Assembly: GCA_000151295.1 (NCBI GenBank)
Contig: GG745370.1
Coordinates: 1-64,000 of the forward strand
Origin: Allomyces macrogynus ATCC 38327
Lineage: Eukaryota; Blastocladiomycota; Blastocladiomycetes; Blastocladiales; Blastocladiaceae
Reading direction: 5' to 3'
DNA: 64,000 nt
In this document: piece after piece, positions 1 to 10,980 of the stretch
Numbering within the stretch: position 1 is the first letter of the stretch
Layout: each line of letters begins with the position of its first letter
Notes under the pieces: model-generated
Told to the model about the DNA's origin: nothing
The model's input: only the letters and a program-made list of their open reading frames with translations
Databases searched by the model: none
Translations under genes and position numbers: made by a program

Positions 1-43
1 TAACAAACACACCCCCCTGCCGCAATGGTGGGTGCCCGCGGAA

Positions 44-69
44 GGGGGGGAGGGGGGGGGGGGGGGGGG
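44..69. repeat. poly-G tract
   Basis: A run of seven G, one A, then eighteen G lies near the window start. No gene is visible in bases 1-283 apart from this tract and the leader of the next CDS. Such a homopolymer can form a G-quadruplex and is also a common site of length error in assemblies. Confidence 0.9.
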
Positions 70-283
70 CGCGCTCGACAGAGTGGATAAGTGTAACTTC
101 TGGGGAAATCATCCTGCAAAACAAGGCTGAACGTGGACTCCATCCCCCTTGGGAGCCATCACATCCACGACACGCGGCCCGCGCCCGATCCCCCTGCATG
201 GCCAGCCGCCCTCATCACCGGCGCCCAAGTACATACATACCACCACCGCGACCTGAATCGATTGCACCGGAGCCAGCACCACC

Positions 284-1066
284 ATGTCGAGCAACGCGCA
301 ACCGCAAGCACCGACCCGCCGCACCGACCAGGATGCGGCCAGCGCCGACCAAGATGCCGCGCGCACCGACGACGACCTTGCCGCGCTCTACGCCGACGCA
401 CGGCTCACCGCGTTTTGGGCCGCCTACGAGTACCCCGACCCGTTCATCCGACAGGCGCTCGCACTCGCCAAGAGTACTATGTTCCGCAACGGCCACTATG
501 GCGTCTGGGAGGCGCGCGTGCGCGCCCTGCTCCAGCTTGTCGGTGTCTGGGCCGTCGTTGCAGTCGACCGCCGCCTGCTTTCGTCGCCGATGACGGCCAC
601 GTTCGAGCTGCTGCATTGTAGCCAGCGCATGGCCTCGGACGAGCTCGAGGTCCTCCACCATCTGATCCACGATATCAGGTCGCTCCCAAAAGCCTTGATT
701 TCCGCGCAAACGTGGCTCGCTACGATTCTCATCACTGCGTGCATGGGCTGGGACCAGCTGCCCGATCGGCTTGGCGAGCAGTGCATCGAACTCGTCAACT
801 GCCACGCGCTCTGGCACTACGCGCACGAGCAGTTTGGTCGAGATGCCCTGGCCCATTACGGGCGCATGGCCGACCAGCGTGATCTCTACACCGCCCACGC
901 TCGGCGGCCTCTACACCCTTCCCACGGCCAGTGCCGACCAGCCCGAGGACCCGGTCACCAACTTGAAGGGCCGGAGCAGGAAACTGGTCTGGTGATGGTG
1001 TTGGGAGATTGGAGCTTCGTGCCCCCCAACAGAGTGAAGGAAACCAAAATGAATAGTATGGGGTGA
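284..1066 (+). CDS. hypothetical protein, possibly frameshifted near its C-terminus
   Basis: This is an open frame of 260 codons from an ATG in a good context (CACCATGTC). The N-terminus is low-complexity (Gln, Asp, Ala). Residues about 30-195 look like a soluble alpha-helical protein rich in Leu, Ala, Trp and His, with no motif I recognise. After about residue 200 the reading becomes Arg/Pro-rich and unnatural. In the neighbouring frame, from about base 888, a plausible tail reads on to a stop near 995 (it includes TLGGLYTLPTASADQPEDP). A one-base slip or a small unrecognised intron near 880-900 would join them. No TATA box or neighbour suggests a function. It lies tail-to-tail with the sirtuin gene. 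Confidence 0.5.
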   Translation: MSSNAQPQAPTRRTDQDAASADQDAARTDDDLAALYADARLTAFWAAYEYPDPFIRQALALAKSTMFRNGHYGVWEARVRALLQLVGVWAVVAVDRRLLSSPMTATFELLHCSQRMASDELEVLHHLIHDIRSLPKALISAQTWLATILITACMGWDQLPDRLGEQCIELVNCHALWHYAHEQFGRDALAHYGRMADQRDLYTAHARRPLHPSHGQCRPARGPGHQLEGPEQETGLVMVLGDWSFVPPNRVKETKMNSMG

Positions 1067-1206
1067 CACGTACTAGAAGTTTGTGACAGGTCAGTGACGC
1101 TATACAAGGAACGCCAGGTATTCAATGTAAACGATTTGAATTTCTCAACTCTCGCCCCTCTCAGTGACAATGTCAGAAACCAAAGCGAATCGCGAACAAA
1201 CATGCG

Positions 1207-2997
1207 TTACTCCGTTGGTTCGATGGAAAACAACCGCATCGTGCGCTGGAACCCCGCTGGTACCGAATGCTCTGCACCCACCATAAGTCGCGCGTCGCCC
1301 ACGTCCACCTTCCCCACCACTTCGGTCGGCTTGACGACGGGGAACTGCAATTTGGTCTGCCCACGCTCGCGTTCAGCCCGACGCGCCGCGGCCAGTTCAC
1401 GCTTATGCCTACGCTCAGCCGCCTCATCATCAAGCCGCTGCCATTCAAGCACCCACTGGTGCACCACGTCGTCGGCGTCGCCCGTGAGCACGACGTCAAA
1501 CACGTCGCCCCACTCCTTGGCGGGCAACGGCGTGCGGTTCACGAGAATCACGAGCCCGTGCTTCTTATTCTTCCTCGTCTGCCGCGCCGGTGGGGCGGGC
1601 CCGAGCGAGAGCCGTTCCACATCGAGATCCTCGCTCCCATCGTCGTGAATCACCGCCGCAAAATCGCGCACGAGGCGTTTGATCCCGTGCACTTTCAGCG
1701 ACGTGCCCATGACAACGAGTACGTCAGGCCGTTTGCGCAAGTCGTGCGACACGGCGTCGGCAATCTCGTCGCCCGCGGGATGCGTCTCGTTGTAGAGCAC
1801 GACATTGGGACGGAGAGCACCGGTACCTCGCACACGTTTCCCTGCGGTTTCACGTTCACGCGCGTCACGTAGACAGCTCGGGCATGCGGGAGCAGCGCCA
1901 TCTGCGTAGGTGGCAGCAAAGCGTGACGTGAACGGGAACTGGTCGGCGCACCGCGTGCATCGGACCGTATCGAGCGACCCGTGCAGTTCGACGACGCGGG
2001 GGGTGCGGTTTGCAATGGATGCGGTACCGTGCACGCGCAGTGCAAGTGGTTTCACGGGCAACGGCCGTTCTGACTCGCTTTCCGAGTCGGAGAGCGACGT
2101 AACGTCGAGGAGCGAGTCGGTTTCCGAGTCGTGGTCGTCAGTCACGCCCGTATTCCCGATCCCGGCGCGCGACTCGAGCCCATCAATGTTCTGCGTGTAG
2201 ACACGCAGCAGGGACCCGCGCTCGTCGAGTGAACGGAGAAACCGGTGCGTCAAGGTTGGATTCGCGGCGCGCGTCGCGTCGCGCAAGCCGGCCATGAACT
2301 GGTAGAAGAGACGTGTGGTAGCCTCGGCGCGGAAGAGGGCCGCGTCAAACAGGTCCTGGCCCTTGACAACGTCTTTGGCGTGCGCCGACTTGACGAGGGC
2401 GTAGAGGCCGTTTTCGGAGCGGAAGTCCTGGATCAGGGCAGAGACAACGAATCAGATGGGGCAGGCCACGTGCAAATGGCGCTCTGGGGTGCAAGAGCGT
2501 ACGGGGATACCGGCCGAGACGGAGATGCCGGCGCCGGCGACGACGACGACGCGTTTGGCGTGGTAGAGGGCATGCGCCGTGGCACGAACATGGTCGTGGT
2601 CCAATTTGGAGGTTGACGGGAGCGGGGCCGAGGGCGGAATGGGCCGTGCTGCTGGTCCCTTGGTCGTGCGCGGTGGCGTGAGGGAGTGGGAGGGTGGGGC
2701 CCGGCTTGCGGCACCTGCCGATGCATGTGCTGACGGCGGCGTGGATGAGCGGAGACTGGCGGCTGCGGTCCTGGCCGTCGCGGTGGCCGGCCGGGTTGGT
2801 GGATGGCGTTGGCGGATCATCATGGCTGTCGTCAATGGAGCGCCAGCGGCGGCAGGCTTGGGTGCGGCCGACGAGGTCGTTGGCCGACCGGAGCGAGGAT
2901 CGTCGTGAGCGGCCGCGGCGGCAGAAGCAGCAGCAGCGGCGGCAGCGGCACGGGCCCTCGTATTCGGGCGCGACGAAGCGGTCGCGGTCGTGGTCAT
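1207..2997 (-). CDS. NAD-dependent deacetylase, Sir2 family, Hst3/Hst4-like
   Basis: Two exons, complement(1207..2427, 2503..2997), with a 75-nt intron (GTACGC...CAG) inside the NAD-binding motif. The product is about 571 aa. Residues 1-130 are low-complexity Ala/Pro/Ser/Thr. The catalytic core follows: GAGISVSAGIP at about 155-165 joined to DFRSENGLYALV, then KDLFDAALF, TQNIDGLE (about 243), the catalytic His in VELHGSL (about 314), two CxxC zinc pairs, RPNVVLYNE and GTSLKVHG. The KDLFDA and RPNVVLYNE variants are typical of the fungal Hst3/Hst4 class, whose members deacetylate histone H3 K56 in the nucleus. A Ser/Asp/Glu-rich insert sits after QNIDGLE. The C-terminus is basic and coiled (Arg/Glu-rich). 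The start at 2997 is chosen because it lies just before the low-complexity leader; an in-frame extension to 3276 is possible. It is divergent from the kinase gene. Confidence 0.9.
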
Positions 2998-4032
2998 GAT
3001 GGCGGCGGGCCGGGAAAGGGCCGGGCGAGGGGAGCGAGAGGGAGAGCCGGAGCGGGCAGAGCAAACGACGAGCCGGCAGTGACTGGTACCATCGCACGTG
3101 CAGGGGCCCTGTCTCGCACGTGGTGTGGCCGTGGGCTGTCCAAAGCGCCGGCACCGGGGCGGTCGAGGCGACATCGGTGCGCCGGTGCCACGTGTCGGGA
3201 GCTGACCCGGTGGCCGCTGGCTGATCTCTCTCGGCAGAGTCTCGGCGCGACTTGCTCCAATTCTCGCTGCTGCCACCTGACGTTGCCGCCTGTCGCCGAC
3301 TTGTTTTGCTTTGCGGCGACAGGGCGCGAGACGACGCCGCCAGTGCGCGCCAGCGCCGCCCCGTTGTTCTCATGTTATTGGATTCTCGCCGAGCGCTGCA
3401 GCGGCCACGGCCCCCCGGCGACCGGCTCGTGCGCCGGACCGACGCACAACCCAACGCACCCGCTGTGCACCTGACAAGCGACGCCCAACACCACCGCGGC
3501 CGTGCCCTGTCTGCACTGCACGCTTCCCTCCGGCCCGCCCTCGCTCAAAGACGCTGCGACTGCCCGCACGCCGCCAACCGCGACGCTGCGAGCAAGGCGC
3601 GCCCTCTCGCGCCCGCTCCTGCGGCCTTGCACCGCACCGCCGACGGACTCCGACCCACCGTCCAGCCGCTCGCTGCAAGCAAAACCACCCTCGCCAGTCA
3701 CCACGCTCCATCCCCGCACGCCTGCACACTTGCGCACCACCGTCGACGACGACGACGCTCGCCGCCTCGCTGTGTTTTGCCGCGGCCTGCCCATCCCCAT
3801 CTGCCCGTTCAAACACTCGCCTCGCATCCGTGCGTCGTGCACCGCACGCCGCGCCGCTGTGCTCTGTTGCCTGCCCGACTCGACGACTGCTTGCTGCAAC
3901 GTTGACCTGCCGCACCGTCTCCCCGACTGTTGCTCTGTCTTGTCTCCTTTTGCTGCTCTCAACTGCACCCACCCGCCCATCCGGCCGAACCTCTGCGACT
4001 GCCCGGCCAACTCTGCTACATTGGCTGCCATC
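2998..4032. promoter_or_regulatory. divergent promoter region, sirtuin / kinase
   Basis: About 1 kb separates the start codons of two divergently transcribed genes. It is GC-rich with C/T-rich stretches on the kinase side, and no conserved coding reading is seen. It must contain both core promoters and 5' leaders. I see no clear TATA box. Confidence 0.5.
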
Positions 4033-6089
4033 ATGGGTGGCATTTGCTGCAAGCCCGAGCTCATCGACTTTGACGGCGAAGGTATTATCCGTCTCGTCGT
4101 CAAGACCCTTGATGTTATTTCTACTTCGCATATTCTTGCCACGTCTGCTTGTGCACTTCGTCCGCGTCGTCCACGACGCATCCTGGATCGGGCCATGTCC
4201 GCAGTTTCTGGGCGGCACCGCGCCACGGTCGCGCGCTTGCCCACTTTTCTTCCCCCTTGTTCACGGTTCTCTTGGGCCAGGGCGTGTTTGCATCGCGGCA
4301 TTTTCGGTGACTGACACTTGCCGCTTGTCCCGGGCCCTTTTCCGGCCGGCCCCATTGTCGCGCGTCTTGTAGTCGACCTGAACCACTTTGAGCTGTTGCG
4401 GTCTGTCGGCAAGGGCGCCTTTGGCAAAGTACGCTTTCCATCTCGCACGAGTGAAGTGCTGCTTCCGCTCACCTCCTTGCGACATTGCACCAGGTCCGCG
4501 TCGTGCAGCACAAGCGCGACAAGACGCTCTACGCGCTCAAGTACATCAACAAGGAGAAATGCATCAAGATGCGCGCCGTCGAAAACATTATCCAGGAACG
4601 CCGCCTGCTCGAGGAGATCCACTTCCCGCTCATCGTCAACTTGCGGTTCGCGTTCCAAGACGACGAAAACTTGTTCATGGTCCTCGACTTGATGCTCGGC
4701 GGCGACCTGCGGTTCCACCTCGACCGCCAAGGGTGTCTCAATGAAACCGCCGTGCAGTTTTACGTGGCCGAGATTGCACTCGCCTTGAATTATTTGCACG
4801 AACGCAAGATTGTGCACCGGTTCGTCTCATTCCCGACTCGTTTCAATATCGACGACCCCACGCTGATTGATTCCTGCTGTTGTTTCACCGATTAGCGACT
4901 TGAAACCCGACAACGTGCTGCTCTGTGAGCGTACGTGTTGTCTTGCCGTCCTCGCCTCGTCTTCGCCCCATCTTCCCCCAGATTCTCACGTTTTCCATCG
5001 GCTCGACTCGTAGGCGGCCACGCGCACCTAACCGACTTCAACATTGCCGTACATTACAACGACCGCAAGCCGCTTACCGCCATTGCCGGCAGTATGGCCT
5101 ACATGGCCCCTGAGGTGCTCAACCGCAAGGGCTATTTTGCCTCGGTCGACTGGTGGAGTTTGGGCGTCGTTGCCTACGAGCTCTTGTTCGGCAGGGTACT
5201 TTCGACGTTTGTTCCTCACGTCGTCCATTCGCTACTCGCCACTGACGCGTTGTTTTGTCGGAACTTAGCGCCCGTACCGTGCCAAGACCAACGAGGCCCT
5301 CACGCAGGCCATTCTTTTGGAGTCGCTCGTCTTCCCCGAGAACTCGCCCAACCACGTGTCGCAAGAATGCATCGACTGCATCAAGGGGGTTCGTCGCTCG
5401 TTTTGCTGCCATGCCCGCGGCGCGATCCGTCACCATTTCTCACATATCCTCGCATCTAGTTGATCAACCGCGACATTTCTACGCGATTGGGCTGCGGCTC
5501 AGCCGGGTTCGCGGCACTGCGCCAACACCCTTGGCTACGGCATCTCGAGTGGGAGCGCATGGCAACCAAGGAAGTGACGGCACCGTTCATTCCCGACGTG
5601 CGTGCTTCTTTATTCCCCACGCCGACTTTGCACTGCGCAAATACTGATCTCATTTTCATTCGCATCACATAGTCGAAGCGCCCCAACTTTGACGCGACGC
5701 ACGAGCTCGAGGAGCTGCTGCTCGAGGAGAACCCGCTCAAGCACAAGAAAAAGTCGACTTCGGCCAAACCCGGGCAGGAGCCGGCGCCGCTTACCAAGGA
5801 GGCGCGGCTGTTCCAGACCAAGTTCCTCGTCTACGACTACTCGAAACCGCGGTCGCCCGCGCGCGAGTTTGGCGAGGCTTCGTTTGTCGACTTGCAGCCG
5901 ATTGTGCGTGACGTCGAGCCGCGGACCGCGACCACGTCCATGTGTTCGGACGTGCCGACGCCCGTCGTGGCCGTGGCCGCGACCGACCTCCCGCCGCCGC
6001 CCGTGCGCGGGTCGTCAAGCAACGCCTTGCGCGTCGCGAGTCCGACCCCGGCACCGCCGCCACCGGCTGCGCAGCCCATGAGGCGGTAA
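4033..6089 (+). CDS. STK32: serine/threonine protein kinase, STK32/YANK type (AGC group)
   Basis: Eight exons: 4033-4081, 4373-4428, 4494-4819, 4896-4930, 5014-5195, 5269-5388, 5460-5597 and 5673-6089. They sum to 1323 nt (440 aa). The first intron is 291 nt and the rest are 65-83 nt. Glycine loop GKGAFGK starts near residue 25, the ATP Lys is in LYALKYINK (about 51), and HRDLKPDN is at 143-150. The metal-binding triplet is DFN (163-165) rather than DFG, which is a hallmark of the YANK family. MAPEV and VDWWSLGV follow. The tail has the family-typical FELEELLLE-like stretch (THELEELLLEENPLKHKKK). The N-terminus MGGICC fits Gly-2 myristoylation plus Cys palmitoylation, so membrane attachment is likely. 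The C-terminal about 90 residues are Pro/Val/Ala-rich. Confidence 0.93.
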
Positions 6090-6594
6090 GCGCCGGTGGG
6101 ATGGCGTGGTTGTGCTGCGTAGTTGCGCATTCTTTTTGAGTACTTTTTTGATTGCTCGTGCTTGTCGTGTACCTGTTTGCAATTCCATAGAGCTATGACA
6201 CTTCGGTTATGTTTTTTTGTCACATGCTTTCGCCATTGCGGACTTGAAAACCCTTGAAACCGGCCGTTTCGAGCTTTTTCGAGAGAAGAGGGCATTCAGA
6301 GTCGACCCGGATCCGTCTCTAAACAGACGCATACTGAATCCCACCCGCGGTCTGTCTCAACTGCATGCCATCGAGCGACCGGATCTAATAACATGAGGGA
6401 TTGAAGGCATTCAAGGCAAGGTTCGAAGACACAAACGTGGCCAGTTAGGTCAGAAACTTAGATGCAGCGCGCACGTCGAAAAAGAGAGGTCGTCGACGCA
6501 GAAGATATCTCGTTGACACAACACCCAAACGAAAGACCAAAACCAATAACCGACCACAACATGCACGAGGTGCAACTCGACGGCTTGGTGCGTT
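6090..6594. other. intergenic, kinase 3' side
   Basis: About 500 bases without a supportable gene. The sequence is less GC-rich than the flanking coding DNA and has T-rich patches just after the kinase stop, consistent with a 3' UTR. Nothing else was recognised. Confidence 0.5.
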
Positions 6595-7202
6595 GTGCTT
6601 GGCCGCGCCAGCCAGGCACAACAAGCGGTGGCACTTGCAGACGCCTACATTGAACCCGAACGTGCGCTGCCACCCGCTGGCTCGACTGATGCTATTCCAA
6701 CTCCACCGCGGCCCTCCAGTGCACACGGCAAAGATGATGACGACGGCGAGGAATGGGACGAGGAATACTATGCCGGCGAGGACCTGGGCGACGGCGGCAC
6801 GCGCCGGCTCCGCGGTCGACCCAAGAAGAAGTCGACCAAGAAAAAGGCGACGACCGTGCGCAGCGGCACGCATCTCGACGACGCCGAGGCCATGGGCAAA
6901 GTGCGCAAGTTGCGCTAGGACTTTGATCTCGCGCTCAAGTCCGTGTTCAACACGCGAAGCGGCGAGAAGACGTGACGCTCAAGAAGCCTCCGACCACGCG
7001 ATTCGCCTGCGGGACCGCATGCTCGTGGCAGCGCAGCGCGACGTGGACGCGCACGCGCGCAAGATGACGGCGCTGCACAAACTCAACAAGCTGCCCGAGA
7101 TCGCGCGCGAGCTGCAGCGCACTGACCTCTTTGAAGTCTACCTCGACCACCATATTCTCGACGCGGTTCGCTCCAGGCTCGAGCCCTTGGACAATGGTTG
7201 GG
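6595..7202 (+). pseudogene. SPN1: broken SPN1/IWS1-like gene
   Basis: The reading begins in an acidic then Lys-rich stretch (DDDDGEEWDEEYYAGEDLGD, then RPKKKSTKKK). It continues to MGKVRKLR, a TAG stop at 6916-6918, and on in the same frame as DFDLALKSVFNTRSGEKT and a TGA. A one- or two-base shift then gives ASDHAIRLRDRML followed by the conserved TFIIS-N-like core: KLNKLPEIARELQRTDLFEV, then YLDHHILDAVRSRLEPLDNG. That core matches the IWS1/Spn1 transcription elongation factor, which binds Spt6 and RNA polymerase II in the nucleus. The second half of the domain (after the LEPL motif) is missing. The TAG could instead be a splice acceptor of a GTGCGC-started intron, but the later frame break remains. 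Confidence 0.65.
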
Positions 7203-7299
7203 TTACCAGAGCGCTTTGGTATGTCGATATTCTTGCGTTTTGAGTGGGCCATTGGCGGCTCGTGATTTGGCAATTGACAGCTGACCATCGCGCTGACGT

Positions 7300-8130
7300 A
7301 GAACCCACGCTCACCAAGTATAGCTGGGATCGCATGACCAAGCTCGTCGAAAAGCACGGTGGTGCGTACTTGCCGATGCAATGTTTGATTGAACAGGCCC
7401 GATCACGGACACGACGTTGGCACGCTCTTGGTCTTGTCAGGCCACATCCGCGACTACTTCGGCGACGCTGAGCTTGACCACGCGCCGCTTATGTGCCTGG
7501 CCACGGTGCCAACACGCACGCCCATGTTTCTGTTTGCGCTCGCGAGCGGCATGCCATGCTTGTCCTGCTCATGGATCATTGCGTGCGATGCGCAGGGTCG
7601 ACAAAGAAATTGCTGAGCCGTCCCAACAAGTTCAAATTTGGATGACTCACCATGCCTGTTTCCGCTCGTCACTCGAAAACGCGTGTCGACATGGACATGT
7701 GCCAACTTCCAAACAGCTACTCGCTCGATTTGCAGGCGCCAGTGTCTGCCGTCATGCGCGTCGCGTGTGTGCAGGGCGTGATGGCAGCGATTGCCGGTGG
7801 GTCCAAATACGTAGACGAGTGGACGCGCATTCGACGAGCGTCCGTGCCTTTCATGAACTGGAGCGTGAAGGGGACCAGCATCTGTCCCGCGACGCATTTG
7901 ACACGACCATTTAGAGCCGGTGCGAAACTGGTCGATTCAACCGCAATCGCGACCCACTGGCTGGTCCCAAACGACTTTGATCCTGACGCGGCAACTTCGG
8001 ACGCAGAGCCACCGACCAGGGCGCGACGACGAATTCCCCGTGAACAGATCGAACATGGGCCAGCTGCTGCATCGGCAGTAACGGCGCGACGTGGTGCAAC
8101 GCGACAGTCGAATCGGCGATCCAATGTCTG
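7300..8130 (+). pseudogene. broken BRCT-repeat (53BP1/Crb2-like) fragment
   Basis: Pieces in several frames resemble the tandem BRCT region of 53BP1/Crb2/Rad9-type checkpoint adaptors. They are SWDRMTKLVEKHGG at about 7324, VGTLLVLSGHIRDYFGD at about 7410, and then TRTPMFLFALASGMPCLSCS with WI at about 7513. The last matches the conserved block between the two repeats (RTxKFLxALAxGxPCxxxxW). About 150 bases further, LPNSYSLDLQ resembles the linker, and the reading around 7650-8130 could be a second repeat. No single exon chain with normal splice sites joins them. The fragment directly follows the SPN1-like remnant, whose missing half it replaces. Confidence 0.45.
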
Positions 8131-8613
8131 ATCCAGCGGATCATGGTCCCGCGACCATGTCGCCGTGTACCAGCCGCACCCCATGAGCCGTGGTCACGAC
8201 GGGGTGGTTGATTGACTTGCTGTGGTCAATTTGCCCGCAGGAAAGGAGAATGGAATCGGCAGACATTTGCCTCCTCGAATTGTGTTCCTGCGTCAGTTCC
8301 ACATGCTGAAACCGTGCCAAGGAGTCCTACTCACTTCCACAAATGCGCGGAGTCAGTGGAAATGGTTCATTCCGAGGAGAGAAATTGGCGAGCGACTGAA
8401 CTTGCAGACTAAGTGACCAAGAGGGCAGAGGAACAGCTGCCAGGGCAAACCGCCAGCTTTCTTTCTGCAGAGCCTACTGGAACAATCGGACCAAACGAAA
8501 AGATATGAAGCATGGGTTCCTATTCACAATCCAAACGGTTGGTATTTACAAACGCGCCCGCGCACAACAACACCATTCGCCCCGATCTCTTGCCCTACCC
8601 GCACCACGCCCCC
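8131..8613. other. intergenic, nothing recognised
   Basis: About 480 bases between the BRCT remnant and the 3' end of the FAM135-like gene. Base composition is more balanced than in the flanking genes. No coding, repeat or RNA signal was found. Confidence 0.4.
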
Positions 8614-10980
8614 TCACCCGGCTGCGACCGCCCGTGGCGCTGGCACCGGCACGTCGCACGCCTTGCGCAACACGACCTGCGCATGGTCCATATCCTCAAT
8701 AATCCTTGTATGCGCCTGCTGCCACTTGCTCACCCCCCTTGACGACCGCCGCGAGTAGCCCAACCGCGTGTTCCGGCCGATGGCGTCCGCGGTCTTCGGC
8801 CCAGGACTAGCCCAGGTACGCTCGGCGTCTGGTCCGCCCCGGCCGCCCCTCCTCCGGTCGCAACAGGGTTCCGCGGCACTAGCACGACGCGCACGACCCG
8901 CGCACGGTCCATGACCGCACGCACGTCCGGGTCGTTCCCGTCCGCGAGCGCGAGCGCCGATGCAACGGGCACGACTGGGTCCCCGTGCGCGGCGACGAGG
9001 GCAACGCGCGCGAATTGCGGCAGCGGCGAATCGTGCCAGACAGCCCGGGTTGCGGCGCGGTCTCGCAACAGGTCCGTCAGAGTCGGTGGGAGGAGCCGTG
9101 CGGGGCACGCGGCTTTCAGGACCGACAAACTCGCGCGGACGACCGTTTTGGAGACTTTGAGGTGCACGGGCACCGGGCGCAGGGCGGGCGCGGTCGCGAG
9201 CGCGTGCGCTGCCGGGTCGACAGAGGCGCGGCGGGTTGCCGGAGGTGAAGTGGGCGACGTGAGCAGGCCCATATGTGGTCCGGCAATGGAGAGGAACGTG
9301 TCCCAGGTGGCCGTCGCGAACGCGGCCGCAAACGCCGGGTGTGCAGCAACGTGGTGCAGAATCACGGCGCCGAGCGAGAACCCAATCAGCGAGACGCGCG
9401 TGACGTTGAGCGGGCCCGTCGAGCGCCGCGATGACGGTTTGCTCACATAGGCGATGATTTCCTTGAGTGCCGCATCGACCTGCGCGTGAATCGGCGCATG
9501 TTCCGGGATCGTCGCAAGCATCAGGACGGCGGGTGCGTGGTCCCATCTCAGACCAGAACCGGGCCGGCCACGCGCGTGGTGGTACCGGAAGAGAATCGCC
9601 GACTTGACGTGTGCAAGGTCTGAGGCCGACCCGCGGTACCCGTGCGCACAGACGACGAGGTGCCGGCCCGTATCGTCGTCACTGTCGACATCGAGTCTTG
9701 GGCGAAACTGCGCATCGACTTCACCCTCATGCCGGCCCGACAGGAGCGCCGGACCAAGCCGCTGCTGGCCCCACTGGTACCGCGCAATGAGAAACGGTGG
9801 GCGGCACACGCTCGGCGGCGCAACAGCGGCCGTATCGACCCACAACGTGTCGTTATCGTCGTTGAATGGTCGGAACCGCGGCCCCGTGGACCCAGACGTG
9901 CGGGATGGAAGAGTATGGTACAGAGCGGCCGATCGCGTGCGGTCCGACCGGTCGAGCGGGGCGACCTTGAAGACAGCGTCAATCTGGCACGCGGCGGGGA
10001 ACGGGAACATGATGGATTGGTACCCGTCCTGCGTGTCGAGCACGGGAACGGTTACGCGCGAGAGCCGAATCCATGGTGCTGCCGGTGCGGGCGCGTAGAC
10101 GGCCGGGTTCATCGGGTCGAGAACAGGGTCGATCGAAGAGGGCGGCGAGCTCGAGGGGCGTAGTCGTAGGGTGGAGAGCCGCCTTGCGAGCCGCGCGGGC
10201 GCCGAGGATGGGCGTGTGGTCGGGGTGAGCGACGACGACGAGGCGCGCTGGTAGTAGAGATCGACCTGGACCTGCGCGAGCGACCAGTCGACGTGCAGCG
10301 TCGGTGGAGTGCATGCGTGGTGGCCGAGCGGCTCGTTGGGTGGCACGGCGTGCACGGTCACGTCAAAGTCGCGGTTGGTCAAGTGGGTCTCCTGCGCTAC
10401 CTGCAGCTCGTATCTGATTTCCGTCGGCGGGGGCGTGTAGGAGCAAACGACGACGGGTGCGGGCGACCTGCGCCTGGAGGATGAGGACGAAAACGACGAT
10501 GCAGACACGGCTACAGTCAGGGTATGGTCGAGCGTCAATGTCTTGATTCCACTGCTTAACTCCATCTGCTCCTGCACAGAGAGAACCGCGCGTACAAGGC
10601 CGCGGCGCTGCGAACGCTTCCGCAGGCTGATGCTGCTCGTGCTGCTGTTCGTGCTGCCGCGGCAGCGATCCTGTAACGTCCTCCCATGCGTCGTCATCGT
10701 ATCCGGAATCGGTGCGCGGTGCCGGCGCCATGCTACCATCGCACTCGTTGGCATGGGCCCAGGTCCACAACAAGGCCGAATGCGGCAGCAACACCGAGAC
10801 GTGGTAGGCGTAAAACCCGCGGCGCCAGACGTGCACAGCGTGAAGCGGGCCCGTAGCGAGCGACAAGCGCGCGGTCACGGAGACGGGGCGACGCGGCGCG
10901 CTCTCGAGGGAACGTAAGCGGCGCGACATGGAGGAGTCGAGCGGCGAGGGCCGCGGGAGCAGGTCGGCGGTGCCGATCAT
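8614..10980 (-). CDS. FAM135/DUF676-type lipase-like protein
   Basis: The start is ATG at 10980. The N-terminus reads SMSRRLRSLES, then VSVTARLSLATG and RRGFYAYHVSV, which matches the FAM135 N-terminal beta domain. One intron in about 10570-10750 is needed to move to the next frame; its exact ends are unresolved (a CTCTCTGTGCAG acceptor lies near 10575). The main exon then runs to about 8815 and holds the alpha/beta-hydrolase domain: HLVVCAHGYRGSASDL, the nucleophile elbow VSLIGFSLGAVI (Ser flanked as GFSLG rather than the usual GHSLG), and FLSIAGPHMGLL. A late His/Asp region lies near VALVAAHGDPVVPV. Near 8790-8815 the frame shifts by one, and the tail DAIGRNTRLGYSRRSSRG continues to a stop at 8614. 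Without that shift the stop is at 8730. Substrate unknown. Confidence 0.75.

Noticed and set aside
8790..8815. A 13-nt GTACCTGGGCTAG 'intron' that would fix the FAM135-like frame
   Set aside because: Too short for a spliceosomal intron, so reported as a frame break instead.
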